Position numbers and translations under genes: made by a program
The notes under the pieces: model-generated
Told to the model about the DNA's origin: nothing
The model's database searches: none
What the model saw: the letters and a program-made list of their open reading frames with translations, nothing else
Assembly: GCA_937925385.1 (NCBI GenBank)
Contig: CALEWN010000298.1
Span: forward strand, 1-7,876
Origin: an uncultured Senegalimassilia sp.
GTDB lineage: Bacteria > Actinomycetota > Coriobacteriia > Coriobacteriales > Eggerthellaceae
Length of the DNA stretch: 7,876 nt
Direction of reading: 5' to 3'
In this document: positions 1 to 5,606 of the stretch, one piece after another
Position numbering within the stretch: the stretch's first letter is position 1
Layout of the letters: every line of letters begins with the position of its first letter

Positions 1-190
1 AGAAGAGGGGGGTCAGCGCAAGCTCAAGGTTGCCGTTGGCGTAGAGCAGCGCACCGGTGGCGATGCCCACCAGCAGCGAGGTGTAGACCTCCTTGGTGTT
101 CAGGGCCAGAACGATGGCCACCACAGGGGGCAGCAGGGAGAGCGCAGAGCTGTATACTGCGCAGGTGTAGGTGGAGGGGTCGGCGATCTT
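1..190 (-). CDS. NhaC-family Na+/H+ antiporter, N-terminal fragment without a start codon (partial)
   Basis: Reading the minus strand in the frame that runs through to base 1 gives a peptide containing YSSALSLLPPVVAIVLAL, then NTKEVYTSLLVGIATGALLY. I recognise this as the conserved N-terminal region of NhaC-type Na+/H+ antiporters, inner-membrane proteins that exchange sodium for protons: a short polar head, a first hydrophobic helix, the T-K-E-V-Y motif and a second helix. The gene continues beyond the window. No ATG, GTG or TTG lies just upstream in this frame. Going back into dnaX the frame stays open, and the first start-like codon is a GTG near base 387, deep inside the DnaX C-terminal domain. 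The next GTG downstream, near base 125, would delete the conserved first motif. The fragment therefore looks fused out of frame onto dnaX. The end given is a conservative homology boundary, not a start. Family assignment is from memory of the motif; a related ion transporter of the same superfamily is possible. Confidence 0.7.
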
Positions 191-2094
191 GCCGGGCGTT
201 GCTGAGCCGCCGGCATTCGACGTTGCGCAGGCTGGGCCTGCGGCTGCGGGCGGGAAGGAGCCGGCTGCGCGGGCATCTGCGCCGCAGGACGCGCCTGCGC
301 GGGCTGCGGGCGCGAAGGCGCAGGCTGCGCGGGCGCCGCCGTGGCGATGGGCGCCGCACCCGCTTGCTGATACGCGAACGGCACCGCCTGGCCCGCGCAC
401 GACTGCGCCAAGGCGTCGGCCACCGCCGTCTGCACATCCGGCTTCTGGACGGCCTTGAACGCGAAGGCGTTCTCCTTGGGGAACTCGATGGCGAGCATAC
501 CCGTCTGCGCATTCCACACGGCCTTCGTGCCCAGGAACAACACGCCATAGGCGGCCTTCTTGCGCTTGAGCTCGGCAAGCGCCCCCTGCCACATGCGCTG
601 CAGCGCCGCGGGGTTTTCCATGGTGGCCGCCAACTGCGGGTTCGCACCGCCCGCCGCCGGCGCGGCGGGAGCAGGCGCAGCTGCCGGGGCCGACGGAGCA
701 GGTGCGGGTGCCGCAGGGGCCGAAACCGGGGCCGCTGCGGCAACGGGCGCGGCAGCAGCAGGCGCAGCGGCAGGACGCTCGGCGGCAGCCGGACGAGGAG
801 CCGCCTGCGGTGCGGCCGCCAAAGTTGCAACCGGCGCAGGGCTTGCGGGAGCCGCAACCGGCGCGGGTGCGGGCGCCGGGGCCGCAGGTGCGGGGACCGA
901 AACGGGCGCTGCCGGAGCGGCATGCACCGCAGCGGCCGGCGAGGCCACGGCAACCCCAGAGCGCTCCAAGGCCTCGACGCGCTCCGCGAGCGCGGCAAGC
1001 GTCAGGTCGCCTTCCGGGCGAACCATGCGCGTACAGCCGATCTCGAACGACAGACGCGGGTTGGTAGAGGTTTTCAGCTCGGCCATGACGTCGCCGAGCA
1101 CCTGCAGCATGCGCGCCAGGCGGTCGGTGCCGAACAGCGGCAGTTCATCGGCAAGCTGACGGCGCTCCGACGCGCTGACGTCAAGCGCCACATCGGTGCC
1201 CGCCAAGCTCATCACGTACAGGTTGCGCACGTGCTGGGCAAGCTCGCGCGCGAATTGCGCCAGGTCGGAGCCAGATTCGACGAACTCCGCCACCCAGTTG
1301 AAGCATGCTGCGGCATCTCGCTTCCCCAGCGCCTGCACGATGTTGGCCAAATCGCCGGAGTCCACGCCGCCGAGCATGCGCTCGGCAACCGCCAGCGTGA
1401 CCTTGCCCTCGCCAAACGCGATGGTCTGCTCGAGCGAGGTGAGCGCGTTGCGCATGCCGCCGCCAGCATGGTGCGCGATCAGGTCGAGCGCATCGCCTTC
1501 GAACTCCACGCCTTCGGCCACGCACACCGCGCCCAGGCGCGAGACGATGGACTCGTTGGAAATGCGGCGGAAATCGAATCGCTGGCAACGCGAGTGGATG
1601 GTCTCCGGTACCTTCTGCGGGTCGGTGGTGGCCAGGATGAACACCACGTGATCGGGAGGCTCTTCCAACGTTTTGAGCAGCGCGTTGAACGCCGCTATGG
1701 ACAGCATGTGGACCTCGTCGATGATGTAGACCTTATAGCGGCCGCGCGTGGGCGCGAACTGCACGCGGTTGATGATCTCCTCGCGCACGTTCTCCACACC
1801 CGTACGGCTTGCCGCGTCGAGCTCGTAGACGTCGGGATGCACGCCCTCGGCGATCATCTGGCAATCCTCGCAGGTGCCGTCCGGGTCGGGCGTGGGGCCC
1901 TTTTCGCACAAAAGCGCCTTGGCAAGCAGGCGCGCCGTGGTGGTCTTGCCCGTGCCGCGCGGGCCGCAGAACAGGTAGGCATGGCTGACCTTGTCCTGCT
2001 CGATGGCGTTTTTGATGGTGCGCTCGATCTGCTCCTGCCCCACCACGTCCTCGAAGATCTGCGGACGGTATTTGCGGTACAGCGCCTCTGCCAT
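100..2094 (-). CDS. dnaX: DNA polymerase III subunit gamma/tau, clamp loader ATPase (C-terminus probably replaced)
   Basis: DnaX is the ATPase subunit of the clamp loader, which places the beta sliding clamp on primed DNA in the replisome. From the ATG at 2094 the frame encodes 664 residues, starting MAEALYRKYRP. AAGGAG lies 9 bases before this ATG, so I chose it over a longer upstream extension. Visible elements are Walker A GPRGTGKT (44-51), a zinc-binding segment (C63, C75, C78), Walker B with DEVH (126-129), sensor 1 ATTD (155-158), the SRC arginine finger (R169) and sensor 2 GGGMRNAL (R215). The clamp-loader collar runs to about 360. An Ala/Pro-rich linker (about 381-484) follows, then a conserved DnaX C-terminal domain (485-575) and a Pro/Gln-rich tail. 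Residues after about 636 are an out-of-frame reading of the antiporter gene, so the true C-terminus appears lost. The gene has its own promoter and leader hairpin. The family call is certain; the 3' end is doubtful. Confidence 0.95.
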   Translation of the reverse strand: MAEALYRKYRPQIFEDVVGQEQIERTIKNAIEQDKVSHAYLFCGPRGTGKTTTARLLAKALLCEKGPTPDPDGTCEDCQMIAEGVHPDVYELDAASRTGVENVREEIINRVQFAPTRGRYKVYIIDEVHMLSIAAFNALLKTLEEPPDHVVFILATTDPQKVPETIHSRCQRFDFRRISNESIVSRLGAVCVAEGVEFEGDALDLIAHHAGGGMRNALTSLEQTIAFGEGKVTLAVAERMLGGVDSGDLANIVQALGKRDAAACFNWVAEFVESGSDLAQFARELAQHVRNLYVMSLAGTDVALDVSASERRQLADELPLFGTDRLARMLQVLGDVMAELKTSTNPRLSFEIGCTRMVRPEGDLTLAALAERVEALERSGVAVASPAAAVHAAPAAPVSVPAPAAPAPAPAPVAAPASPAPVATLAAAPQAAPRPAAAERPAAAPAAAAPVAAAAPVSAPAAPAPAPSAPAAAPAPAAPAAGGANPQLAATMENPAALQRMWQGALAELKRKKAAYGVLFLGTKAVWNAQTGMLAIEFPKENAFAFKAVQKPDVQTAVADALAQSCAGQAVPFAYQQAGAAPIATAAPAQPAPSRPQPAQARPAAQMPAQPAPSRPQPQAQPAQRRMPAAQQRPARSPTPPPTPAQYTALRSPCCPLWWPSFWP
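242..334. repeat. Two imperfect 33-bp direct repeats at the 3' end of dnaX
   Basis: Bases 242-274 and 302-334 match at 30 of 33 positions and are offset by exactly 60 bases, which is 20 codons. In DnaX they encode the twice-used peptide AQPAPSRPQP (residues 589-598 and 609-618). The 60-base offset keeps the frame, so this is probably a codon-level tandem duplication within the Pro/Gln-rich tail. The repeats lie just beside the dnaX/antiporter junction and are the kind of sequence that can promote slippage, recombination or misassembly. Confidence 0.7.
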
Positions 2095-2130
2095 ATGGTT
2101 GCTCCTTGCCCTGCGTGCGGATATGCGAAA

Positions 2131-2147
2131 GCCCGGGAAACCCGGGC
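2131..2147 (-). promoter_or_regulatory. GC-rich hairpin in the dnaX leader, possible attenuator
   Basis: Seven perfectly paired bases (GCCCGGG and CCCGGGC) surround a three-base loop. On the minus strand the stem is followed by TTTCGC. It lies between the predicted dnaX transcription start (about 2158) and the ribosome-binding site, 37 bases upstream of the ATG, so it would form in the 5' untranslated leader. The short T-run makes it a weak terminator or pause site at best. A regulatory role is inference only. Confidence 0.45.
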
Positions 2148-2164
2148 GTTGTGGTCTGCCTTCC

Positions 2165-2170
2165 ATTATA
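2165..2170 (-). promoter_or_regulatory. Probable -10 box of the dnaX promoter
   Basis: The minus strand reads TATAAT exactly, 71 bases upstream of the dnaX ATG, between the dedA terminator and the dnaX leader. The expected -35 region, 17 to 18 bases further upstream, is GC-rich and has no recognisable TTGACA. The prediction rests on the perfect -10 and its position. The transcript would begin near 2158. Confidence 0.55.
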
Positions 2171-2213
2171 CGGGCATCGCGTTGCGGCCGCGCGCCAGAC
2201 GCCGCCGAACACG

Positions 2214-2244
2214 AAAAACGCCCGGAGCTTGCAAGCCCCGGGCG
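2214..2244 (-). terminator. Intrinsic terminator after the DedA gene
   Basis: On the minus strand, CGCCCGGGGC pairs with GCTCCGGGCG (2219-2244; one G-T wobble) around a TTGCAA loop, and is followed at once by five T residues (2218 to 2214). This is a classic rho-independent terminator. It lies about 65 bases downstream of the DedA stop codon and about 45 bases before the dnaX -10 box, separating the two transcription units. Confidence 0.85.
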
Positions 2245-2250
2245 CATCAC

Positions 2251-2274
2251 GGCGCATCCTGTAACGGATGCGCC
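2251..2274 (-). repeat. Perfect inverted repeat between the DedA stop and its terminator
   Basis: GGCGCATCC and GGATGCGCC form a perfect 9-bp stem with a 6-base loop (2260-2265), just upstream on the transcript of the T-tailed terminator. It lacks its own T-run. It may stabilise the 3' end of the DedA mRNA or form a tandem termination structure; that role is inferred. Confidence 0.55.
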
Positions 2275-2308
2275 GCCGAAGATTCCCGCGAATAGGCGCG
2301 AAGCCGCG

Positions 2309-2968
2309 CTACGCCTTCTTCTTACGACCGCTCATGGCCGCCTTCACCGCGCCTATGACCGCCGGCGCGACCGACACGGCCACGATGCCGAGGACGATGA
2401 CCTCGAAGTGCTCCTGCACGAACGGCACGCCGCCGAAGAAATAGCCCACCAGCACGAACAGGCTGACCCAGGAGATGCCGCCGATGGCGTTGAACAGCGT
2501 GAACTTGGCGAAGTTCATGTGCCCGGTACCGGCGATGAACGGGGCGAACGTGCGGAAGAACGGCATGAAGCGCGTGATGACGATGGTGAGCCCGCCGTAC
2601 TTCTCGAAGAAGCTATCGAGCTTGGCCATGCGCTCGGGCGTGAGCGCCTTCACCTTGCCGGAGTCGATGATACGCTTGCCGAAGAAACGCGCGATCCAGT
2701 AGTTCGAGGTGTTGCCCAAGATGGCCGCGGCGTAGAACACCAGCAGCGTGGCGCCCAGATGCAGCCCGCCTCCATCGGCCGAGAAGACGCCGGCCGCGAA
2801 CAACAGCGAATCGCCGGGAAGGAACGGGAAGAACACCAGGCCCGTTTCCACGAACACGATCAAGAACAGCGGCGTGTACACCCACACTGCGCCCAGCGTG
2901 ATGATCCATCCGGCAATAGCGCCGCGCGGGTCGCTTAACAGGTTGAGGAAGAAATCGATGATACCCAT
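2309..2968 (-). CDS. DedA family membrane protein (VTT domain)
   Basis: This encodes 219 residues. DedA proteins are polytopic inner-membrane proteins, several of which act in lipid-carrier or phospholipid translocation and proton-dependent envelope homeostasis. The family pattern is clear: a hydrophobic N-terminus, the LPGDSLLFAAG motif (50-60), ITRFMPFFRTFAPFIAG (131-147), a late hydrophobic segment near GYFFGG (175-180) and a basic tail SGRKKKA. E41 and D53, and R133 and R139, have the same spacing as the functionally important acidic and arginine pairs of E. coli YqjA, suggesting an active protein. Start choice: an ATG at 2968 preceded by GGAAAGG with short spacing. An extension to 3226 is rejected because it would translate through the SRP RNA gene. 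I see no clear promoter in the 76 bases between ffs and this start, so expression may come from ffs readthrough or an unrecognised promoter. The substrate cannot be told from sequence. Confidence 0.92.
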   Translation of the reverse strand: MGIIDFFLNLLSDPRGAIAGWIITLGAVWVYTPLFLIVFVETGLVFFPFLPGDSLLFAAGVFSADGGGLHLGATLLVFYAAAILGNTSNYWIARFFGKRIIDSGKVKALTPERMAKLDSFFEKYGGLTIVITRFMPFFRTFAPFIAGTGHMNFAKFTLFNAIGGISWVSLFVLVGYFFGGVPFVQEHFEVIVLGIVAVSVAPAVIGAVKAAMSGRKKKA

Positions 2969-3039
2969 ATTCGCCTTTCCGATGCCGTTTTGCCCCGGTT
3001 TGCATGCATCCGAGGTGCAGCCCTTCTGTTTTTGGGCGC

Positions 3040-3044
3040 AAAAA
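3040..3044 (-). terminator. T-run ending the SRP RNA transcript
   Basis: Five T residues on the minus strand directly follow the 3' arm of the SRP RNA closing helix (GGATGCTC then TTTTT). The terminal helix of the RNA would therefore also serve as the terminator stem. Confidence 0.6.
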
Positions 3045-3153
3045 GAGCATCCTATATGGGACAGGGCGCTCGTCAGAGGCCCCTTATGGCTGCTTCCTCC
3101 CGGACCTGACCAGGTTCGGAACTTGGCGCCGCCCCGACCCATATAAGATGCTC
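3045..3153 (-). ncRNA. ffs: Small (4.5S-type) signal recognition particle RNA
   Basis: The SRP RNA binds the Ffh protein and targets ribosomes making membrane and secreted proteins to FtsY at the membrane. The minus strand holds the universal domain IV core: CCTGGTCAGGTCC, a GGGA tetraloop (GGRA type), then GGAAGCAGCC. The outer helix is long. GAGCATCTTATATGGG at the 5' end pairs with CCCATATAGGATGCTC at the 3' end, 16 bp with one G-U pair, giving about 109 nucleotides. That fits the small bacterial form without an Alu domain. The ends are set by the closing helix and the following T-run; the exact 5' nucleotide could be a few bases upstream, near the predicted start at about 3161. An SRP RNA close to dnaX resembles the scr-dnaX order of Firmicutes such as Bacillus; here a DedA gene lies between. 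Confidence 0.93.
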
Positions 3154-3168
3154 GTTTCGACTCGGCAT

Positions 3169-3174
3169 AGTATA
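3169..3174 (-). promoter_or_regulatory. Probable -10 box for the SRP RNA
   Basis: The minus strand reads TATACT, five of six matches to the consensus, 15 bases before the start of the SRP closing helix. That would place initiation near 3161. No good -35 hexamer is visible at normal spacing; that region is occupied by the GC-rich hairpin at 3180-3206. Confidence 0.5.
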
Positions 3175-3179
3175 CCGGC

Positions 3180-3206
3180 GTCCCGCACCCGACGCGGGTG
3201 CGGGAC
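3180..3206 (-). terminator. Perfect 11-bp hairpin after the TetR gene, probable terminator without a T-run
   Basis: GTCCCGCACCC and GGGTGCGGGAC pair perfectly around a five-base loop (3191-3195). It lies about 30 bases downstream of the TetR stop codon. Neither strand has a T-run after the stem, so it is not a canonical intrinsic terminator. Its position suggests a transcript 3' end, and it also covers the expected -35 zone of the ffs promoter. Confidence 0.5.
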
Positions 3207-3235
3207 GCAAGCGTTACCAAATGCACACAGGCGCT

Positions 3236-3874
3236 TTACACCGGCTTGACGCTGGGCAGCACGCCGTTGACACCGTCGAACAGGCATGCGCTGGTCACCC
3301 CGGCAAGGCTGTCAAGCGCGATCTCGGAGTCGGCGATGAGCCAACGGCGATACACCGCCACCAATCCCGCGCAGAAAAACGACACGATGTAGGGCACGTA
3401 CGGATCGTCGCGGCGCAGGCCGAGCACGTTGTCCTCCATGAGCACATCGACTAAGCTTGTCTCCAGGCGGTCGAGCACGTCCTGCAGCGACACATGCTGC
3501 AGCACCCGCTTGCTGCGCGTCATGTCGGGCGCCAAGGCCAAGCTGATGCTTTCGAACAGCTTGCTGACGTCAAGCCCCTTGTCACCATCCGAGTGCAACG
3601 CCTCACGGCAGCTGGCAATGATGTTCTCGGCTTCGTCGCGAATGATCTCGTCCACCAGATCGCTTACCGAGCGATAGTGCAGGTAGAACGTTTTGCGGTC
3701 GATATCGGCCTCGCGCGCCACGGAGGCGATGGTGATCTTGTGGTAGTCCTGGTTCTCCATCAGCTTGAAGAACGCCTCGCGGATCGCCTTGCGCGTGCGC
3801 ACCACGCGACGATCGGTAGACCTGCGCATATCTTTCGCCGTCGCTTCGCCCTTCGGCGCGGTTGACTCTGACAA
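3236..3874 (-). CDS. TetR/AcrR family transcriptional regulator
   Basis: A 212-residue protein of normal TetR length. The N-terminal DNA-binding domain is typical: RTRKAIREAFFKLME (26-40), then a helix-turn-helix at about 46-69 (ITIASVAREADIDRKTFYLHY), where the final T-F-Y-x-H-Y signature marks the recognition helix. The remaining ~140 residues are the ligand-binding and dimerisation domain, which varies too much to name an effector. The start is taken as TTG at 3874, preceded by GGGGGAG five bases away. The ATG at 3879 is out of frame, and the first in-frame ATG (codon 16, at 3829) has a poorer ribosome-binding site, although it would still keep the whole HTH. No transporter or enzyme gene lies divergently next to it, so the target is unknown. 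Autoregulation through the AT-rich upstream region is plausible but unproven. Confidence 0.9.
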   Translation of the reverse strand: MSESTAPKGEATAKDMRRSTDRRVVRTRKAIREAFFKLMENQDYHKITIASVAREADIDRKTFYLHYRSVSDLVDEIIRDEAENIIASCREALHSDGDKGLDVSKLFESISLALAPDMTRSKRVLQHVSLQDVLDRLETSLVDVLMEDNVLGLRRDDPYVPYIVSFFCAGLVAVYRRWLIADSEIALDSLAGVTSACLFDGVNGVLPSVKPV

Positions 3875-3938
3875 TTCATCTCCCCCGTTTCCTGCTTATG
3901 CGCCGCACCCGGCGACCCCTGTCCGTCTTAACATGATC

Positions 3939-3968
3939 GCTATAGCAAAAGCTTCGCGCTTTAATCAA
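3939..3968 (-). promoter_or_regulatory. Possible promoter of the TetR gene
   Basis: On the minus strand a TTGATT hexamer (3963-3968) lies 18 bases before TATAGC (3939-3944); each matches four of six consensus bases. The spacer contains AAAGC and GCTTT arms around a five-base centre (3948-3962). An inverted repeat between -35 and -10 is a common location for an autoregulatory TetR operator. The promoter would start transcription about 58 bases upstream of the TTG start codon. Moderate to weak prediction. Confidence 0.35.
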
Positions 3969-3995
3969 CATTAGACCATTTTTTGGATACTTATT

Positions 3996-4015
3996 CCCGT
4001 TCGTTACAAAACGGG
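3996..4015. repeat. Short inverted repeat upstream of the TetR gene
   Basis: CCCGTT and AACGGG flank an eight-base centre. Neither strand carries a T-run after it, so it is not an intrinsic terminator. It lies about 30 bases upstream of the possible TetR-gene -35 hexamer and might be a protein-binding site. Six-base arms can arise by chance. Confidence 0.25.
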
Positions 4016-4141
4016 CAATTGCAGAATACCAGAATCCCACCGCATTTGGGGAGCGTAGATTACTACCCATCTGCGTAATTATCCAGATAAGCTGTCCGAG
4101 ACGGCTAGGTATAAGTCGCGACCGGCTTTTACGTAATGACG

Positions 4142-4172
4142 AAAAACGGGCGCAGCATGGTGCTGCGCCCGT
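4142..4172 (-). terminator. Strong intrinsic terminator after the methyltransferase gene
   Basis: Perfect 12-bp arms ACGGGCGCAGCA (4146-4157) and TGCTGCGCCCGT (4161-4172) with a three-base loop. On the minus strand the stem is followed by TTTT then CG (T-run at 4142-4146, overlapping the stem base). It lies five bases beyond the stop codon and should end the transcript before the TetR gene. Confidence 0.88.
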
Positions 4173-4176
4173 TTGC

Positions 4177-5475
4177 TTACACCACCTGGAAGATGAAGAA
4201 CTTCAGGTAGTCGGTTTCGGGGACGCCCCAGACAATGGGGTGGTCGGGCGCCTGCTGACGCTCCTCGATCTGCCGCAGCTGCACGCCCGCATCGTGCGCG
4301 GCGCTGGCCACCACATGCTTGAAGCGCTCGGTGTCCATGAAGTGGCTGCAGCTACAGGTTGCCAGATACCCGCCGCGCGGCAGCAGCTTCATGGCGCGGT
4401 AATTGATCTCCTTGTAGCCGCGCGAGGCGCTTTGGATGGTTTTGCGGCTCTTCGTGAACGCCGGTGGATCGAGCACGATGAAATCGTACGTGCGATCATG
4501 CGCCGCCTCAAGAGCAGGAAGCAGGTCGAACACGTTCGTGGCCGTGAAGTCCATGCGCTCCTCCAGGCCGTTGAGCTGCGCGTTCTTGCGCGCCTGCGCC
4601 ACGGCGAGCTCGGAGATGTCCACGGCGTTCACATACGCCGCGCCGCCATGGGCGGCGTTGAGCGCGAAGCTGCCCGTATGCGTGAAGCAGTCGAGCACGT
4701 GCTTTCCCGCAGCAAGCTTGGCCACCGCGCGGCGGTTGTACTTTTGATCAAGGAAAAAGCCCGTCTTCTGGCCATTCTCGAAATCCACCTCATAACGCAT
4801 GCCGTTTTCGACGATCTGCGTGGCGGTGGGGCCGAAATCCTCGGTACCCGGCATGCCCGGCGCCAACGGGTCAAGACCCGATTGCCCGCCTTCGCCGGCT
4901 GCACCCGCGAACCAGCCGGCCGTGAGCTCAAGACCCTCGAGCTTGCGGGTGGCCACGTCGTTGCGCTCGTACAGGCCGCGAATGGCCACGCCGTCCTCAG
5001 CGAGCACCTCGAGCAGCACCGGGAAGATCACCGGCTTGAGCTGCTCCATGCCCACGGACAGCGTTTCGGCGACCAACACGTCGTTGAAGCGCTCCACCAC
5101 CAAGCCCGGGAAACCATCGGCCTCCGAGAACAGCACGCGGCAGCAGCTGGCATCTTCGCCCATGACGGTTTTGCGGTACTCCCACGCCCACGCCACTTTG
5201 CGCTTCCAGAACGCGCGGTCGAACGCATCGTTGGCGTTGCGCGTGATAAGGCGGATGCGGATCTTGCTGCTTTTCGACAGCAGGCCCGTGCCCAAATACG
5301 ACCCCTTGCGGTTCACCACGTCGATAAGGCTGCCGTTGGCGACCTCATCGCCCTGCCCCGGCGCGCCTTCCATGAACAGCACCTCGGCCTCGTACACCCA
5401 CGGATGCCCCTTGGCCAGCGCATGCTCGCCTTTCGGCGTGATGGTGGCGCGAGGATACGGACGTTGAGCTTTCAT
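4177..5475 (-). CDS. Class I SAM-dependent rRNA (cytosine-C5) methyltransferase, RlmI-like
   Basis: A 432-residue cytoplasmic enzyme of the PUA plus Rossmann methyltransferase type, related to E. coli RlmI, which makes m5C in 23S rRNA. The N-terminal ~85 residues form the PUA-like RNA-binding part, with HPWVYEAEV (24-32). A central region precedes the conserved GQKTGFFLDQ (235-244). SAM motif I is VLDCFTHTGSFAL (260-272), the acidic ribose-binding residue lies in NAVDIS (283-288), motif IV is DPPAF (336-340) and the cysteine motif is CSCSHF (374-379). The start is the ATG at 5475, with GAAAGGA seven bases upstream, rather than the extension to 5523, which would run across the probable -10 box. 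A Gly/Pro-rich insertion at about 192-215 before the catalytic domain accounts for part of the length above E. coli RlmI (396 residues). The exact rRNA target position in this organism is not known, so no gene symbol is given. Confidence 0.92.
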   Translation of the reverse strand: MKAQRPYPRATITPKGEHALAKGHPWVYEAEVLFMEGAPGQGDEVANGSLIDVVNRKGSYLGTGLLSKSSKIRIRLITRNANDAFDRAFWKRKVAWAWEYRKTVMGEDASCCRVLFSEADGFPGLVVERFNDVLVAETLSVGMEQLKPVIFPVLLEVLAEDGVAIRGLYERNDVATRKLEGLELTAGWFAGAAGEGGQSGLDPLAPGMPGTEDFGPTATQIVENGMRYEVDFENGQKTGFFLDQKYNRRAVAKLAAGKHVLDCFTHTGSFALNAAHGGAAYVNAVDISELAVAQARKNAQLNGLEERMDFTATNVFDLLPALEAAHDRTYDFIVLDPPAFTKSRKTIQSASRGYKEINYRAMKLLPRGGYLATCSCSHFMDTERFKHVVASAAHDAGVQLRQIEERQQAPDHPIVWGVPETDYLKFFIFQVV

Positions 5476-5496
5476 GAGGGTCCTTTCGAGGGGATG

Positions 5497-5502
5497 GTTA
5501 TA
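5497..5502 (-). promoter_or_regulatory. Probable -10 box of the methyltransferase gene
   Basis: The minus strand reads TATAAC (five of six consensus matches), 21 bases upstream of the ATG, so the transcript would have a very short leader containing GAAAGGA. Upstream T-rich sequence (TTTTTGCG, around 5519-5526) could act as a weak -35, but no TTGACA match is present. Confidence 0.4.
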
Positions 5503-5536
5503 AAAGATTCGCAGGTGGCGCAAAAAGTCAGCGAGG

Positions 5537-5590
5537 GCCGCTGCGGTGCCCCGGATTCGCGCGAACGCGAAGGCGAGGTACCACAGCGGC
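5537..5590. repeat. Long imperfect inverted repeat between aspS and the methyltransferase gene
   Basis: Fourteen-base arms at 5537-5550 and 5577-5590 pair on the minus-strand transcript with one G-U pair and one mismatch. The intervening 26 bases contain a further small palindrome around TTCGCGCGAA. A five-T run on the minus strand (5522-5526) lies ten bases beyond the stem, too far for a canonical terminator. It may be a distal terminator or an RNA-stabilising structure for the aspS mRNA. Confidence 0.45.
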
Positions 5591-5606
5591 CCACAGCGCC
5601 GAGCGA

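Larger units (their letters stand above)
3880..4141. other. Non-coding, comparatively AT-rich gap upstream of the TetR gene
   Basis: This stretch separates the methyltransferase terminator from the TetR start. It is clearly richer in A and T than its surroundings and holds no convincing gene. A 64-codon frame on the minus strand (3876-4070) lacks a ribosome-binding site and has no recognisable protein character. What it does hold is a possible TetR-gene promoter (3939-3968) and short inverted repeats, including 3948-3962 and 3996-4015, that could be regulator binding sites. I see no tRNA or other RNA gene in it. Confidence 0.6.

Noticed and set aside
100..240. Programmed frameshift linking DnaX to the antiporter
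   Set aside because: E. coli dnaX uses a -1 shift at an A-rich slippery site with a hairpin; no slippery heptamer is visible here, and a DnaX-antiporter fusion makes no biological sense.
385..980. Ala/Pro-rich stretch in dnaX as a repeat array or horizontally acquired segment
   Set aside because: It is the disordered linker common in actinobacterial DnaX proteins, with irregular Ala/Pro composition and no true repeat unit.
24..998. 324-codon Arg/Pro-rich frame on the minus strand
   Set aside because: An alternative frame of dnaX with extreme Arg/Pro/Leu content and no recognisable domain.
199..2295. 698-codon open frame on the plus strand opposite dnaX
   Set aside because: Arg/His-rich composition typical of the antisense of a GC-rich gene, no family resemblance, and it lies fully opposite an unmistakable dnaX.
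2969..3226. N-terminal extension of the DedA protein
   Set aside because: It would translate through the SRP RNA gene; the ATG at 2968 has a ribosome-binding site and gives the normal DedA length.
3876..4070. Possible 64-residue small protein upstream of the TetR gene
   Set aside because: No ribosome-binding site before its ATG, no family resemblance, and it overlaps the predicted promoter and the TetR ribosome-binding site.
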